A DNA stretch of 64,000 nucleotides, from assembly GCF_947503855.1 (NCBI RefSeq), contig NZ_CANNFF010000008.1, positions 1 to 64,000 of the forward strand, read 5' to 3'. The DNA comes from an uncultured Polaribacter sp. Its GTDB lineage: Bacteria; Bacteroidota; Bacteroidia; Flavobacteriales; Flavobacteriaceae. Below, piece by piece: positions 42,113-50,147 of this stretch. The notes beneath the pieces were generated by a model, which was not told the DNA's origin, made no database searches, and saw only the letters and a program-made list of their open reading frames with translations. The position numbers and the translations under genes are program-made. Numbering within the stretch: the first letter of the stretch is position 1; each line of letters starts with the position of its first letter.

Positions 42113-44518
42113 TTAGTTTCTTAACGGTTTACCAGTTTTTAACATATGCTGAATACGTTCTAAGGTTTTACGTTCTGTACATAATGATAAAAATGCTTCT
42201 CTTTCAATGTCTAATAAATACTGTTCAGAAACCAGTGTAGGTTCAGACAAATCGCCACCAGCCATTACGTATGCTAATTTATTGGCTATTTTTTGGTCGT
42301 GTTCTGAAATGTATTTAGAATGTTCCATAGAATCTGTACCAACTAAGAACATGCCTAAGGCTTGTTTACCTAATACTTTTACATCTTTACGTTTTACAGG
42401 TTGTGTATACCCACTTTCTGCCATTAATTTTGCGTGTGCTTTTGCGGTTGCAATTTGTCTGTCTTTATTAATAACAATTGCATCTTTTCCTTTTTGCAAT
42501 AATCCCAAATCGAACGCTTCGTAACCAGAGGTAGATACTTTTGCCATCCCAATAGTTAAAAAGTTTTCTTGTAATATATTTAGCTCAACATCGCCTTTAT
42601 TAAAAGAATCTGATGCTCTTAATGCCATTTCTTTAGAGCCACCACCGCCAGGAATTACACCAACGCCAAATTCTACTAGACCCATATAGGTTTCTGCTGC
42701 CGCAACTACTTTATCTGCGTGTAAAGAAATTTCGCAACCACCACCTAAAGCCATTCCATGAGGAGCAGAAATTGTTGGTATTGATGAATAACGCATACGC
42801 ATCATTGTGTCTTGGAAATATTTAATGGCATAATTTAACTCATCATATTCCTGCTCTACTGCCATCATAAAAATCATACCAATATTGGCACCAACAGAAA
42901 AGTTTGTTGCTTGGTTACCAACAACCAATCCTTGAAAATCTTTTTCTGCCAAATCAATTCCTTTATTGATTCCTGCTAAAACATCACCGCCAATCGTATT
43001 CATTTTAGATTGGAATTCTACATTTAAAATTCCATCTCCTATGTCTTCTATAACTACTCCAGAATTTTTAAAAACCTCGTTCGATTTTCTAATATTATCT
43101 AAGATGATAAAACCATCTTGACCTGGTTTTTTTGTTTGAGATTTCGAAGGAATATCATAATAATAAGTAGCACCTTCTTTTACAGAATAGAAAGATTTTG
43201 AACCACTTGCTAACATTTCTGTTACCCAAGTTGCAGGTTTTGCACCTTCTGCTTTCATTAATTCAATACCTCTTTCTACACCCACAGCATCCCAAATTTC
43301 AAATGGCCCATTTTCCCACCCAAAACCAGCTTTCATGGCATCATCAATTTTATATAATTCATCAGAAATTTCTGGAATTCTATTTTGCACATAGGCAAAC
43401 ATTGCTGCAAAATTCTTTCTGTAGAATTCGCCAGCTTTGTCTTTACCACCTACTAGAATTTTAAAACGGTCGATGGGTTTGTCTATGGTTTTTGTTAGTT
43501 CTAATGTGGCAAATTTTGCACGTTTTTTAGAACGATATTTCATCGTATCTAAATCTAAAGTTAGAATTTCACTTTTACCAGCATCATTTTTAATTTTTTT
43601 GTAAAAGCCTTGTCTTGTTTTGCTACCTAACCATTTATTTTCCATCATTGTATTGATGAAATCTGGCAGTTTAAACAATTCATGTGCTTCATCATCTGGA
43701 CAGTTTTCATAAATACCATTAGCAACGTGTACCAATGTATCTAAACCAACCACGTCTACAGTTCTAAAAGTTGCAGATTTTGGACGACCAATAACTGGCC
43801 CCGTTAATTTATCTACTTCTTCAACAGTTAAACCTAATTCTTTTACTTGATGGAAAAGAGATTGAATTCCAAAAATTCCAATTCTATTTCCAATAAAAGC
43901 AGGCGTGTCTTTAGCTAAAACCGATGTTTTTCCTAAAAACTTTTCACCATACATCATTAAGAAATCTGTAACCTCTTGTTTACAACCTGGTCCAGGTACT
44001 ACTTCAAAAAGTTTTAAATATCTTGGAGGATTAAAAAAGTGTGTTACAGCAAAGTGTTTCTGAAAATCTTCACTTCTTCCTTCATTCATAAATTGAATAG
44101 GAATACCAGAGGTGTTAGAAGAAATAATAGTACCAGGAGTTCTGTATTTTTCTAATTTTTCAAAAACTGTTTTTTTGATGTCTAGCCTTTCCACCACCAC
44201 TTCTATAATCCAATCTGCATCTGCAACTTTTGCAATATCGTCTTCTAAATTACCAGTGCTAATTCTGTTTGCAAATTTTTGATTGTAAATTGGTGATGGT
44301 TTGGATTTTAGGGAAGCTGTTAGCGCGTCATTTACCAGACGATTTCTTACAACTTTGTCTTCTAAGGTGAGTCCTTTTGCTTTTTCCTTGTCGCTTAATT
44401 CTCTTGGAATAATATCCAACAGTAGAACTTCTACGCCAATATTTGCAAAATGACAGGCAATCCCACTTCCCATAATTCCAGAACCAATAATTGCTACTTT
44501 TTTAATTCTTCTAGTCAT
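42113..44518 (-). CDS. fadB: 3-hydroxyacyl-CoA dehydrogenase/enoyl-CoA hydratase
   Basis: An 801-residue bifunctional beta-oxidation enzyme. The N-terminal dehydrogenase has the NAD motif IGSGIMGSGIACHFANIGVE and the block THFFNPPRYLKLFEVVPG; the C-terminal crotonase-like part has SAPHGMALGGGCEISLHAD and GLVEFGVGVIPGGGGSKE (oxyanion hole and catalytic Glu region). The order is dehydrogenase first, as in the flavobacterial type and opposite to E. coli FadB. It starts 11 bp after marR. Confidence 0.96.
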   Translation of the reverse strand: MTRRIKKVAIIGSGIMGSGIACHFANIGVEVLLLDIIPRELSDKEKAKGLTLEDKVVRNRLVNDALTASLKSKPSPIYNQKFANRISTGNLEDDIAKVADADWIIEVVVERLDIKKTVFEKLEKYRTPGTIISSNTSGIPIQFMNEGRSEDFQKHFAVTHFFNPPRYLKLFEVVPGPGCKQEVTDFLMMYGEKFLGKTSVLAKDTPAFIGNRIGIFGIQSLFHQVKELGLTVEEVDKLTGPVIGRPKSATFRTVDVVGLDTLVHVANGIYENCPDDEAHELFKLPDFINTMMENKWLGSKTRQGFYKKIKNDAGKSEILTLDLDTMKYRSKKRAKFATLELTKTIDKPIDRFKILVGGKDKAGEFYRKNFAAMFAYVQNRIPEISDELYKIDDAMKAGFGWENGPFEIWDAVGVERGIELMKAEGAKPATWVTEMLASGSKSFYSVKEGATYYYDIPSKSQTKKPGQDGFIILDNIRKSNEVFKNSGVVIEDIGDGILNVEFQSKMNTIGGDVLAGINKGIDLAEKDFQGLVVGNQATNFSVGANIGMIFMMAVEQEYDELNYAIKYFQDTMMRMRYSSIPTISAPHGMALGGGCEISLHADKVVAAAETYMGLVEFGVGVIPGGGGSKEMALRASDSFNKGDVELNILQENFLTIGMAKVSTSGYEAFDLGLLQKGKDAIVINKDRQIATAKAHAKLMAESGYTQPVKRKDVKVLGKQALGMFLVGTDSMEHSKYISEHDQKIANKLAYVMAGGDLSEPTLVSEQYLLDIEREAFLSLCTERKTLERIQHMLKTGKPLRN

Positions 44519-44529
44519 TTGTTTATTTT

Positions 44530-44988
44530 TTAAACCGCTTTTTTATTAAGATCAGTAAAAATTTTTTTTCCTGAAATTAAGTTATTAATAGTGGATGTTA
44601 CATTAAAAAAACCTTCTAGATCTTTTTCTGAAACATTATTAATAATTGTTTCGTTAAACTGAATTACGTGGCCTTTAGAAATCTTTCGCATTTCTCTACC
44701 ATAATCTGTTAATTTTATAATGACACTTCTACCATCTTCTGGATTTTTTTCTCTAGAAATAGCTCCTTTATCTTCCATGTTTTTTAGAATTCTAGAAAGA
44801 CTTGTGGGCTCCATACCCATTAAAGGTCCTAAAGATGTAGAAGGTGTGCCTTTTTCTTTATCTATATTTAGTAATACAAAAGCAGTAGCCATTGTACTGT
44901 TATGTGCCAAAGCCTGCTCATTATACATCTTAGCAACAGCTTGCCATGTTGCTCTTAATTGATGATCTATAGTTTTATCTTTATTCAT
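44530..44988 (-). CDS. MarR family transcriptional regulator of the fad operon
   Basis: A 152-residue MarR-type winged-helix protein: the recognition region GPLMGMEPTSLSRILKNMEDKG is followed by the wing (ISREKNPEDGRSVIIKLTDYG) and dimerisation helices. The start at 44988 (MNKDKTIDHQL) is chosen because the -7 element and operators lie just upstream; an in-frame Met at 45066 would place them inside the coding region. It heads the operon marR-fadB-fadA-fadE and probably represses it, with acyl-CoA or a related ligand as the inducer (inference). Confidence 0.9.
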   Translation of the reverse strand: MNKDKTIDHQLRATWQAVAKMYNEQALAHNSTMATAFVLLNIDKEKGTPSTSLGPLMGMEPTSLSRILKNMEDKGAISREKNPEDGRSVIIKLTDYGREMRKISKGHVIQFNETIINNVSEKDLEGFFNVTSTINNLISGKKIFTDLNKKAV

Positions 44989-44993
44989 TCCAT

Positions 44994-45060
44994 CAAATAT
45001 ATAAAAATTTATTATGCATGCATAATAAATTGCAAAAAAGTTATGCATGCATAGTAAATT
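44994..45060 (-). promoter_or_regulatory. MarR operon promoter with two tandem palindromic operators
   Basis: Minus-strand TATATTTG (complement of 44994-45001) lies 5 nt before the marR ATG. Directly upstream is a perfect 26-bp palindrome at 45006-45031 with core ATGCATGCAT (45014-45023). A second copy of the core lies at 45043-45052, within TATGCATGCATA. The copies are 29 bp apart. The first occupies the -7/-33 spacer, which fits autorepression by the encoded MarR protein. Confidence 0.8.
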
Positions 45061-45189
45061 TAACAAAATTTTTAATCTTTTAAGTCTCTATAAAATTGTT
45101 TCAAGTACATATAAATATGTAAGTTTGTATAGTTTGCTTAGATCAACTATCTCAAAAAATAAAAATGAGTAACTTATAAGAAATAAATA

Positions 45190-45346
45190 ATGTTAAAAAA
45201 AGTATGGAGATTTTGCAGCGTTAAAAGACGTTTTTATTCATATATTTAAAGAAAGTGTTTACGGACTATTAATTTCGATATTTTTTTTAGCAACTTTTGT
45301 GTTTATGGTTTGGTTGGTAGCAAAAAAAAATAGAGTTGGTATTTAA
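45190..45346 (+). pseudogene. Small single-helix membrane protein gene with a 1-nt shift in an A7 run
   Basis: ATG at 45190 followed by TTA and an A7 run gives a short frame that stops early. With one A removed it would read MLKKYGDFAALKDVFIHI, then a hydrophobic helix (LLISIFFLATFVFMVWLVA), a basic tail and a stop at 45346, about 51 residues in all. The uninterrupted part lacks its own ATG until late. Probably a frameshifted or contingency gene; no family recognised. Confidence 0.5.
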
Positions 45347-45402
45347 ACTATGTTAAAAGACTAACATCCAAAGATTTATACAAACGGTTAAAAGACTCAT
45401 AC

Positions 45403-46275
45403 ATGCAAGATAAAATGAACTATGTTAAAGATACTATTGTAGAAGAAGCAAACGCTGTTTTAGATTATACTTTTACTTTTACAAAAGAGATTAGTATTTC
45501 TGTAAAAGGGCTGCTTCTTATTGCTATTGCTTTAATTTTAACCTCTGTAATTCTAAAATTTGTTAGAAAATTTCTAACAAAAAAATTACCTGTAAACGAT
45601 AAGCAAAAATTTGTAACCGTTTTTAGCTACATAAGGTGGTTTGTGTTTTTAGTTATTTTTTTAATAGGTATGCACACCTCTGGTGTTAATGTTACTGCAG
45701 TTTTTGCAGCATCAGCCGCATTACTAATTGGTGTTGGTTTGGCATTACAAACCTTATTTCAAGATATTATTTCTGGAATTTTTATTTTGGTAGATCAATC
45801 TGTGCATGTAGGAGATATTATTGAGTTAGAAGGAAAAGTAGGTAGGGTTTTAGATATTAGACTAAGAACCACAAGAGCGGTTACTATAGATAACAAGGTT
45901 TTGGTAATTCCAAACCACTTATATCTTACAAATATTTTGTTTAATTGGACAGAGAATGGCACAGAAACAAGAGAAGTTGTAAATGTGGGTGTTGCCTATG
46001 GAAGTGATGTCGCTTTGGTGAAAAAATTATTAATAGAAGTCGCAAAAAAACACGATAAAATTTTAAAAATATCAGAACCAATTGTTTTGTTTACAGATTT
46101 TGCAGACAGTTCTTTAAATTTTACCTTGGTTTTTTCGTTAAATAACAGTTTTGAAGCAAGATTTGTGCAAAGCGATTTACGTTTTGAAATAGATAAAGTA
46201 TTTAGAGAAAATGGAATTACAATCCCTTTTCCACAAAGAGATGTGCATTTCTTTAATAAAGGGTCAAAAGCTTAA
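45403..46275 (+). CDS. mscS: Small-conductance mechanosensitive channel MscS-like
   Basis: A 290-residue MscS-type channel with three transmembrane helices at about residues 32-50, 75-92 and 103-122. The pore helix region AAALLIGVGLALQTLFQDII and the beta domain GDIIELEGKVGRVLDIRLRT are typical, as is the C-terminal FPQRDVHF. It opens on membrane tension to release solutes on osmotic downshock. A start at 45415 (Met 5) is possible. It is followed 21 bp later by the sigma-54 regulator gene, so the two are likely cotranscribed. Confidence 0.92.
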   Translation: MQDKMNYVKDTIVEEANAVLDYTFTFTKEISISVKGLLLIAIALILTSVILKFVRKFLTKKLPVNDKQKFVTVFSYIRWFVFLVIFLIGMHTSGVNVTAVFAASAALLIGVGLALQTLFQDIISGIFILVDQSVHVGDIIELEGKVGRVLDIRLRTTRAVTIDNKVLVIPNHLYLTNILFNWTENGTETREVVNVGVAYGSDVALVKKLLIEVAKKHDKILKISEPIVLFTDFADSSLNFTLVFSLNNSFEARFVQSDLRFEIDKVFRENGITIPFPQRDVHFFNKGSKA

Positions 46276-46296
46276 AAACACATTTAAATATAAAAA

Positions 46297-47460
46297 ATGA
46301 GTAAGATTTTAATTATTGAAGACGAAGCAGCTATTAGAAGGGTGCTTATAAAAATTATATCAGAAGAAAACGATACCTATAAAGTAGAAGAAGCAGAAGA
46401 TGGTTTGTTGGGTATAGAAATGATAAAAAACAACGATTACGATTTGGTTTTATGTGATATTAAAATGCCAAAAATGGATGGTGTTGAGGTGTTAGAAAAG
46501 ACAAAAAAAATAAAGCCAGAAACACCTATTGTAATGATTTCTGGTCATGGAGATTTAGATACAGCTGTAAACACAATGCGTTTAGGAGCTTTTGATTATA
46601 TTTCTAAGCCACCAGATTTAAATAGATTGTTAAACACCGTTAGAAATGCCTTAGAAAAGAAAACATTAGTTGTAGAAAATAAAAGGTTAAAGAAAAAAGT
46701 TAGCAAAAATTATGAGATGATTGGCGAAAGTAATGACATTACTCATATTAAAGAAATTATAGAAAAAGTTGCTGTTACAGATGCTAGAGTATTAATTACA
46801 GGACCCAATGGAACAGGTAAAGAGTTAGTAGCACATTGGTTACACGAAAAATCAGAAAGAGTAAAAGCTCCAATGATAGAGGTAAATTGTGCTGCAATTC
46901 CCTCAGAATTAATAGAAAGCGAACTTTTTGGACACGTAAAAGGATCTTTTACAGGCGCAAACAAAGACAGGGCAGGAAAATTTGAAGCTGCAAATGGAGG
47001 AACAATTTTTTTAGACGAAATAGGAGACATGAGTCTTTCTGCACAAGCAAAAGTATTACGTGCTTTGCAAGAAAACAAAATATCTAGAGTAGGGTCAGAT
47101 AAAGACATTAAAGTAAATGTTAGGGTAGTAGCTGCCACTAATAAAAATATAAAAGAAGAAATAGCAAAAGGTCGTTTTAGAGAAGATTTATATCACAGAT
47201 TAGCTGTAATTTTAATAAAAGTTCCAGCATTAAATGATAGAAGAGAAGACATCCCATTATTGGTAGATTTCTTCACCAAAAAAATATCAGATGCACAAGG
47301 TACACCTAAAAAAGAGTTCTCTAAAGAAGCAATTAAACTCTTACAAGAGTATGATTGGACTGGAAATATTAGAGAATTAAGAAATGTAATAGAGCGTTTA
47401 ATTATTTTGGGCGAAAAAAAAGTTTCTGAAAAGGATGTGAAATTATTTGCTAGTAAATAG
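46297..47460 (+). CDS. Sigma-54-dependent response regulator lacking a C-terminal HTH
   Basis: A 387-residue NtrC-type protein. The receiver domain (1-120) has the acidic pair EDE, phosphoacceptor Asp in LVLCDIKMP, the Ser/Thr in MISGHGD, and the Lys in YISKPPD. The AAA+ domain has Walker A TGPNGTGKE, the sigma-54 contact loop as GSFTGA (GAFTGA in the consensus), Walker B GGTIFLDEIGD and the arginine finger in GRFREDLYHR. It ends at ERLIILGEKKVSEKDVKLFASK, so the Fis-type DNA-binding domain is absent. It follows mscS; no histidine kinase gene is adjacent. Confidence 0.92.
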   Translation: MSKILIIEDEAAIRRVLIKIISEENDTYKVEEAEDGLLGIEMIKNNDYDLVLCDIKMPKMDGVEVLEKTKKIKPETPIVMISGHGDLDTAVNTMRLGAFDYISKPPDLNRLLNTVRNALEKKTLVVENKRLKKKVSKNYEMIGESNDITHIKEIIEKVAVTDARVLITGPNGTGKELVAHWLHEKSERVKAPMIEVNCAAIPSELIESELFGHVKGSFTGANKDRAGKFEAANGGTIFLDEIGDMSLSAQAKVLRALQENKISRVGSDKDIKVNVRVVAATNKNIKEEIAKGRFREDLYHRLAVILIKVPALNDRREDIPLLVDFFTKKISDAQGTPKKEFSKEAIKLLQEYDWTGNIRELRNVIERLIILGEKKVSEKDVKLFASK

Positions 47461-47555
47461 GATAAATCTATTTTAATTACACCTCGTTATAATTTATTCT
47501 TATAGTAAGATAAGAACATTCCATTCCTATTTTTTACATTTTCTATTATCATTTT

Positions 47556-47563
47556 TATCTTTG
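47556..47563 (+). promoter_or_regulatory. -7 element of the peroxiredoxin operon
   Basis: TATCTTTG, a perfect TAnnTTTG match, lies 36 nt before the ATG at 47600. No TTG at standard distance upstream. Confidence 0.5.
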
Positions 47564-47599
47564 TGAAAGAAAATAAATATTAATTTAAAAATAAATAAA

Positions 47600-48241
47600 A
47601 TGGCAACAGCAGTTGGTAAAAAATTCCCAAATTTAAATGTAGACGCAATGAATGAAATGGGAGATACATTTAAATTAAATGTATTAGAAGAAGCAATAAA
47701 CAATAAAAAGAAAGTTTTATTATTCTGGTATCCAAAAGACTTCACATTTGTTTGTCCAACAGAATTACACGCTTTTCAAGCTGCATTAGAGGAATTCGAA
47801 AAAAGAAATACCATCGTTATTGGTGCTTCTTGTGACACTCCAGAAGTTCACTTTGCATGGTTAAGTACTTCTAAAGATAATGGAGGTATCGAAGGCGTTA
47901 CCTATCCAATTTTAGCAGATAGCAACAGAAACTTATCTTCTATATTAGGCATTTTAGATATCACAAACGAAACTTTTGATGAGGCTACACAAACTGTACA
48001 AGTAGAAGGAGATAACGTTACCTATAGAGCTACTTATTTAATTGATGAAGAAGGTACTGTTTTTCATGAAGGAATTAACCACATGCCAGTGGGTAGAAAT
48101 GTAAGCGAATTTTTACGTTTAATTGATGCTTACTCTCATGTACAATCTCATGGAGAGGTATGTCCAGCAAACTGGGAAGAAGGTAAAGAAGCAATGTCTC
48201 CTGATGCAAAAGGAACAGCAGCTTATTTGTCAAAAAACTAA
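47600..48241 (+). CDS. 2-Cys peroxiredoxin (AhpC/Prx1 type)
   Basis: A 213-residue peroxiredoxin. Peroxidatic Cys lies in TFVCPTELHAF near residue 53, and the resolving Cys in EVCPANWEEG near residue 186. It reduces hydrogen peroxide and organic peroxides; reduced thioredoxin can regenerate it. First gene of a three-gene operon with a thioredoxin-like protein and DUF6952, ended by the hairpin at 48935. Confidence 0.96.
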   Translation: MATAVGKKFPNLNVDAMNEMGDTFKLNVLEEAINNKKKVLLFWYPKDFTFVCPTELHAFQAALEEFEKRNTIVIGASCDTPEVHFAWLSTSKDNGGIEGVTYPILADSNRNLSSILGILDITNETFDEATQTVQVEGDNVTYRATYLIDEEGTVFHEGINHMPVGRNVSEFLRLIDAYSHVQSHGEVCPANWEEGKEAMSPDAKGTAAYLSKN

Positions 48242-48317
48242 TAATATAAAAAGATATAAATCGTGTTTGGTTTTGTGAAAAATGAAACACGATTTTTTTC
48301 TCTAAAAAATAAAAGTT

Positions 48318-48626
48318 ATGGTACAAGAATTAACAGAAGACAATTTACAAGCAATTATAGCCGAAAACACAAAAGTTGTGGTACAATATTCTGCCACTTG
48401 GTGTGGTAATTGTAGAATAATGAAACCTAAATTTAAAAAATTATCTACAGAATTAGAAGATTTAAAATTTGTAATTGTAGATGCAGAAAAATTTCCAGAA
48501 AGTAGAAAGTTAGCAGATGTAAGTAATTTACCAACATTTGCAACTTTTGTAGACGGAGCAAAGAAAAATCAAACACAAACAAACAAGTTTGATGTTTTGA
48601 AAGATTTAGTAAGCGAAATACAATAA
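48318..48626 (+). CDS. Thioredoxin family protein
   Basis: A 102-residue thioredoxin with active site WCGNC (ATWCGNCRIMKP) near residue 34 in place of WCGPC, and cis-Pro in NLPTFATF. No signal peptide. It lies 76 bp after the peroxiredoxin gene, whose likely reductant it is, and 28 bp before the DUF6952 gene. The Asn-for-Pro change between the cysteines should shift its redox potential. Confidence 0.92.
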   Translation: MVQELTEDNLQAIIAENTKVVVQYSATWCGNCRIMKPKFKKLSTELEDLKFVIVDAEKFPESRKLADVSNLPTFATFVDGAKKNQTQTNKFDVLKDLVSEIQ

Positions 48627-48654
48627 ATTTTTTTAAGAAGCTAAAAACATAGTT

Positions 48655-48912
48655 ATGAAATTACCTGTTATTAAACATCTTACTAATTTTATAGAAGAAA
48701 ACGATCAAGATTACATTTTAGAGACAATCGAAACGCTAGAAGCTTTAACAGAAGTACCTTCTTTAAAAGATGAAGAGTTAGATGTTATTGGAGAGTTGAT
48801 TTCTAATATGTATGGTGCAATTGAAGTTGATAAAATGGTAAAAGATGGCACCTCAAAAAAAGAAGCATTAAATACGTTTATGAAACGTGTTTTGGGTTCT
48901 ATAGATCAATAA
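48655..48912 (+). CDS. DUF6952 family small protein
   Basis: An 85-residue acidic, helical cytoplasmic protein: LPVIKHLTNFIEENDQDYIL at the start and KEALNTFMKRVLGSIDQ at the end. It matches the small DUF6952 family that Flavobacteria encode after peroxiredoxin and thioredoxin genes. The function is unknown; the operon suggests a role in peroxide defence. Confidence 0.8.
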   Translation: MKLPVIKHLTNFIEENDQDYILETIETLEALTEVPSLKDEELDVIGELISNMYGAIEVDKMVKDGTSKKEALNTFMKRVLGSIDQ

Positions 48913-48934
48913 TTTATAGCCATATAAATAAACT

Positions 48935-48965
48935 AAATCTCAAGTGTTTGCTTGAGATTTTTTTT
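48935..48965 (+). terminator. Terminator of the peroxiredoxin operon
   Basis: Stem AAATCTCAAG / CTTGAGATTT with a 6-base loop and a T-run. The left arm and loop overlap the last codons of the convergent small basic protein gene (stop at 48940). Confidence 0.85.
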
Positions 48966-49107
48966 GCTCGTTGGCTTTTTTTACAATAGCTTTTAAGCGT
49001 GCTTTGTGCAGTTGTTTTTCTTTCTTAATTTTATCGTTTTTACGAGCCATTAATTTAGCATGTTTTGCTTTATTAACCGTGTTTTTTTCTTTTCCTTTTT
49101 TGGGCAT
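48940..49107 (-). CDS. 55-residue Lys-rich small protein
   Basis: An uninterrupted frame MPKKGKEKNTVNKAKHAKLM to KKANEQKKSQANT, about 40% Lys/Arg, coil-like, without membrane segments. Such small basic proteins are common in Flavobacteriaceae and may bind RNA or ribosomes. The frame is too short for standard gene calls but has a full start and stop, codon use like its neighbours, and it fills the gap between the peroxiredoxin terminator and the divergent DUF368 gene. Its 3' end overlaps the convergent terminator hairpin. Confidence 0.65.
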   Translation of the reverse strand: MPKKGKEKNTVNKAKHAKLMARKNDKIKKEKQLHKARLKAIVKKANEQKKSQANT

Positions 49108-49223
49108 CTCATAAAAAAATTATAAAGTAAAAGTACAATATTTAGATATATTACAAATCATAGAACACTTTCCATTTTTTCTTTAAAATCTACTATCTTC
49201 GTCTTTCTAAATAACAAATTATT

Positions 49224-50147
49224 ATGATTAGAAGTTTAAAGGATTATATTGTAATAGGTTTAAAAGGAATGGCAATGGGGGCAGCAGATGTTGTGCCAGG
49301 TGTTTCTGGAGGCACTATTGCATTTATTTCGGGTATTTACGAGGAATTATTAGGCTCTATTAGTAATTTTAATTTTAAACTATTAAAAACACTTAAAAAC
49401 GATGGAATTAAAGCTGTTTGGAAACAAGTAAATGGTTCTTTTTTATTAGCGCTTTTTATCGGAATTTTTATCAGTATTATTTCTTTAGCAAAAAGCATAA
49501 AGTGGTTGTTAGAAAATAAACCCGTATTGCTTTGGTCTTTCTTTTTTGGATTGGTTTTAGCAAGTATAATCTATATTGGTAAACAAGTAAAAAAATGGAA
49601 TTTTAAAATAATTCTATTTTTTATTTTAGGTATTGCATTTGGATATACCATCACAGTAATGCCTTCTACAAATGCTGCAGATTCTAACTTTTTATTTTTA
49701 GTTTTTGCGGGTGCAATTGCCTCTTGTGCAATGATTTTACCAGGAATATCCGGTTCTTATATACTCCTTTTAATAGGTGTTTACCCTATCGTTATGACAG
49801 CCATTACTACAAAAGATGTTAAAATAATAGGTGCAATTGGTGTTGGAGTCATTATAGGTTTATTGTCTTTTTCTAAATTATTAAAATGGTTGTTTACTTA
49901 TTATAAAGAACAAATGCTAATTGTTTTAACAGGTATTATGTTAGGTTCTTTAAACAAAGTTTGGCCATGGAAAGAAACCGTTTCTACATACATCAATAGC
50001 CATGGGGTTACAAAACCTTTGGTAGAACAAAGTATTTCCCCCTTTTCTTATACAGAAGATCCGCAATTATTAATGGCAATAGTATTAGCTATTGTTGGTT
50101 TTGCATTGATTTTAATAATGGAAAAATTAGCCGTAAATAAAGCATAA
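49224..50147 (+). CDS. DUF368 membrane protein, first of a tandem pair (PopT-like)
   Basis: A 307-residue protein with about eight to ten hydrophobic helices. The N-terminal GMAMGAADVVPGVSGGTIAF and the internal MILPGISGSYILLLIG are the two inverted-repeat signatures of DUF368. Members of this family (PopT) were shown to move undecaprenyl phosphate across the membrane for envelope synthesis. It ends directly against the start of a second DUF368 gene (TAA then ATG), so the pair is cotranscribed. Confidence 0.9.
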   Translation: MIRSLKDYIVIGLKGMAMGAADVVPGVSGGTIAFISGIYEELLGSISNFNFKLLKTLKNDGIKAVWKQVNGSFLLALFIGIFISIISLAKSIKWLLENKPVLLWSFFFGLVLASIIYIGKQVKKWNFKIILFFILGIAFGYTITVMPSTNAADSNFLFLVFAGAIASCAMILPGISGSYILLLIGVYPIVMTAITTKDVKIIGAIGVGVIIGLLSFSKLLKWLFTYYKEQMLIVLTGIMLGSLNKVWPWKETVSTYINSHGVTKPLVEQSISPFSYTEDPQLLMAIVLAIVGFALILIMEKLAVNKA

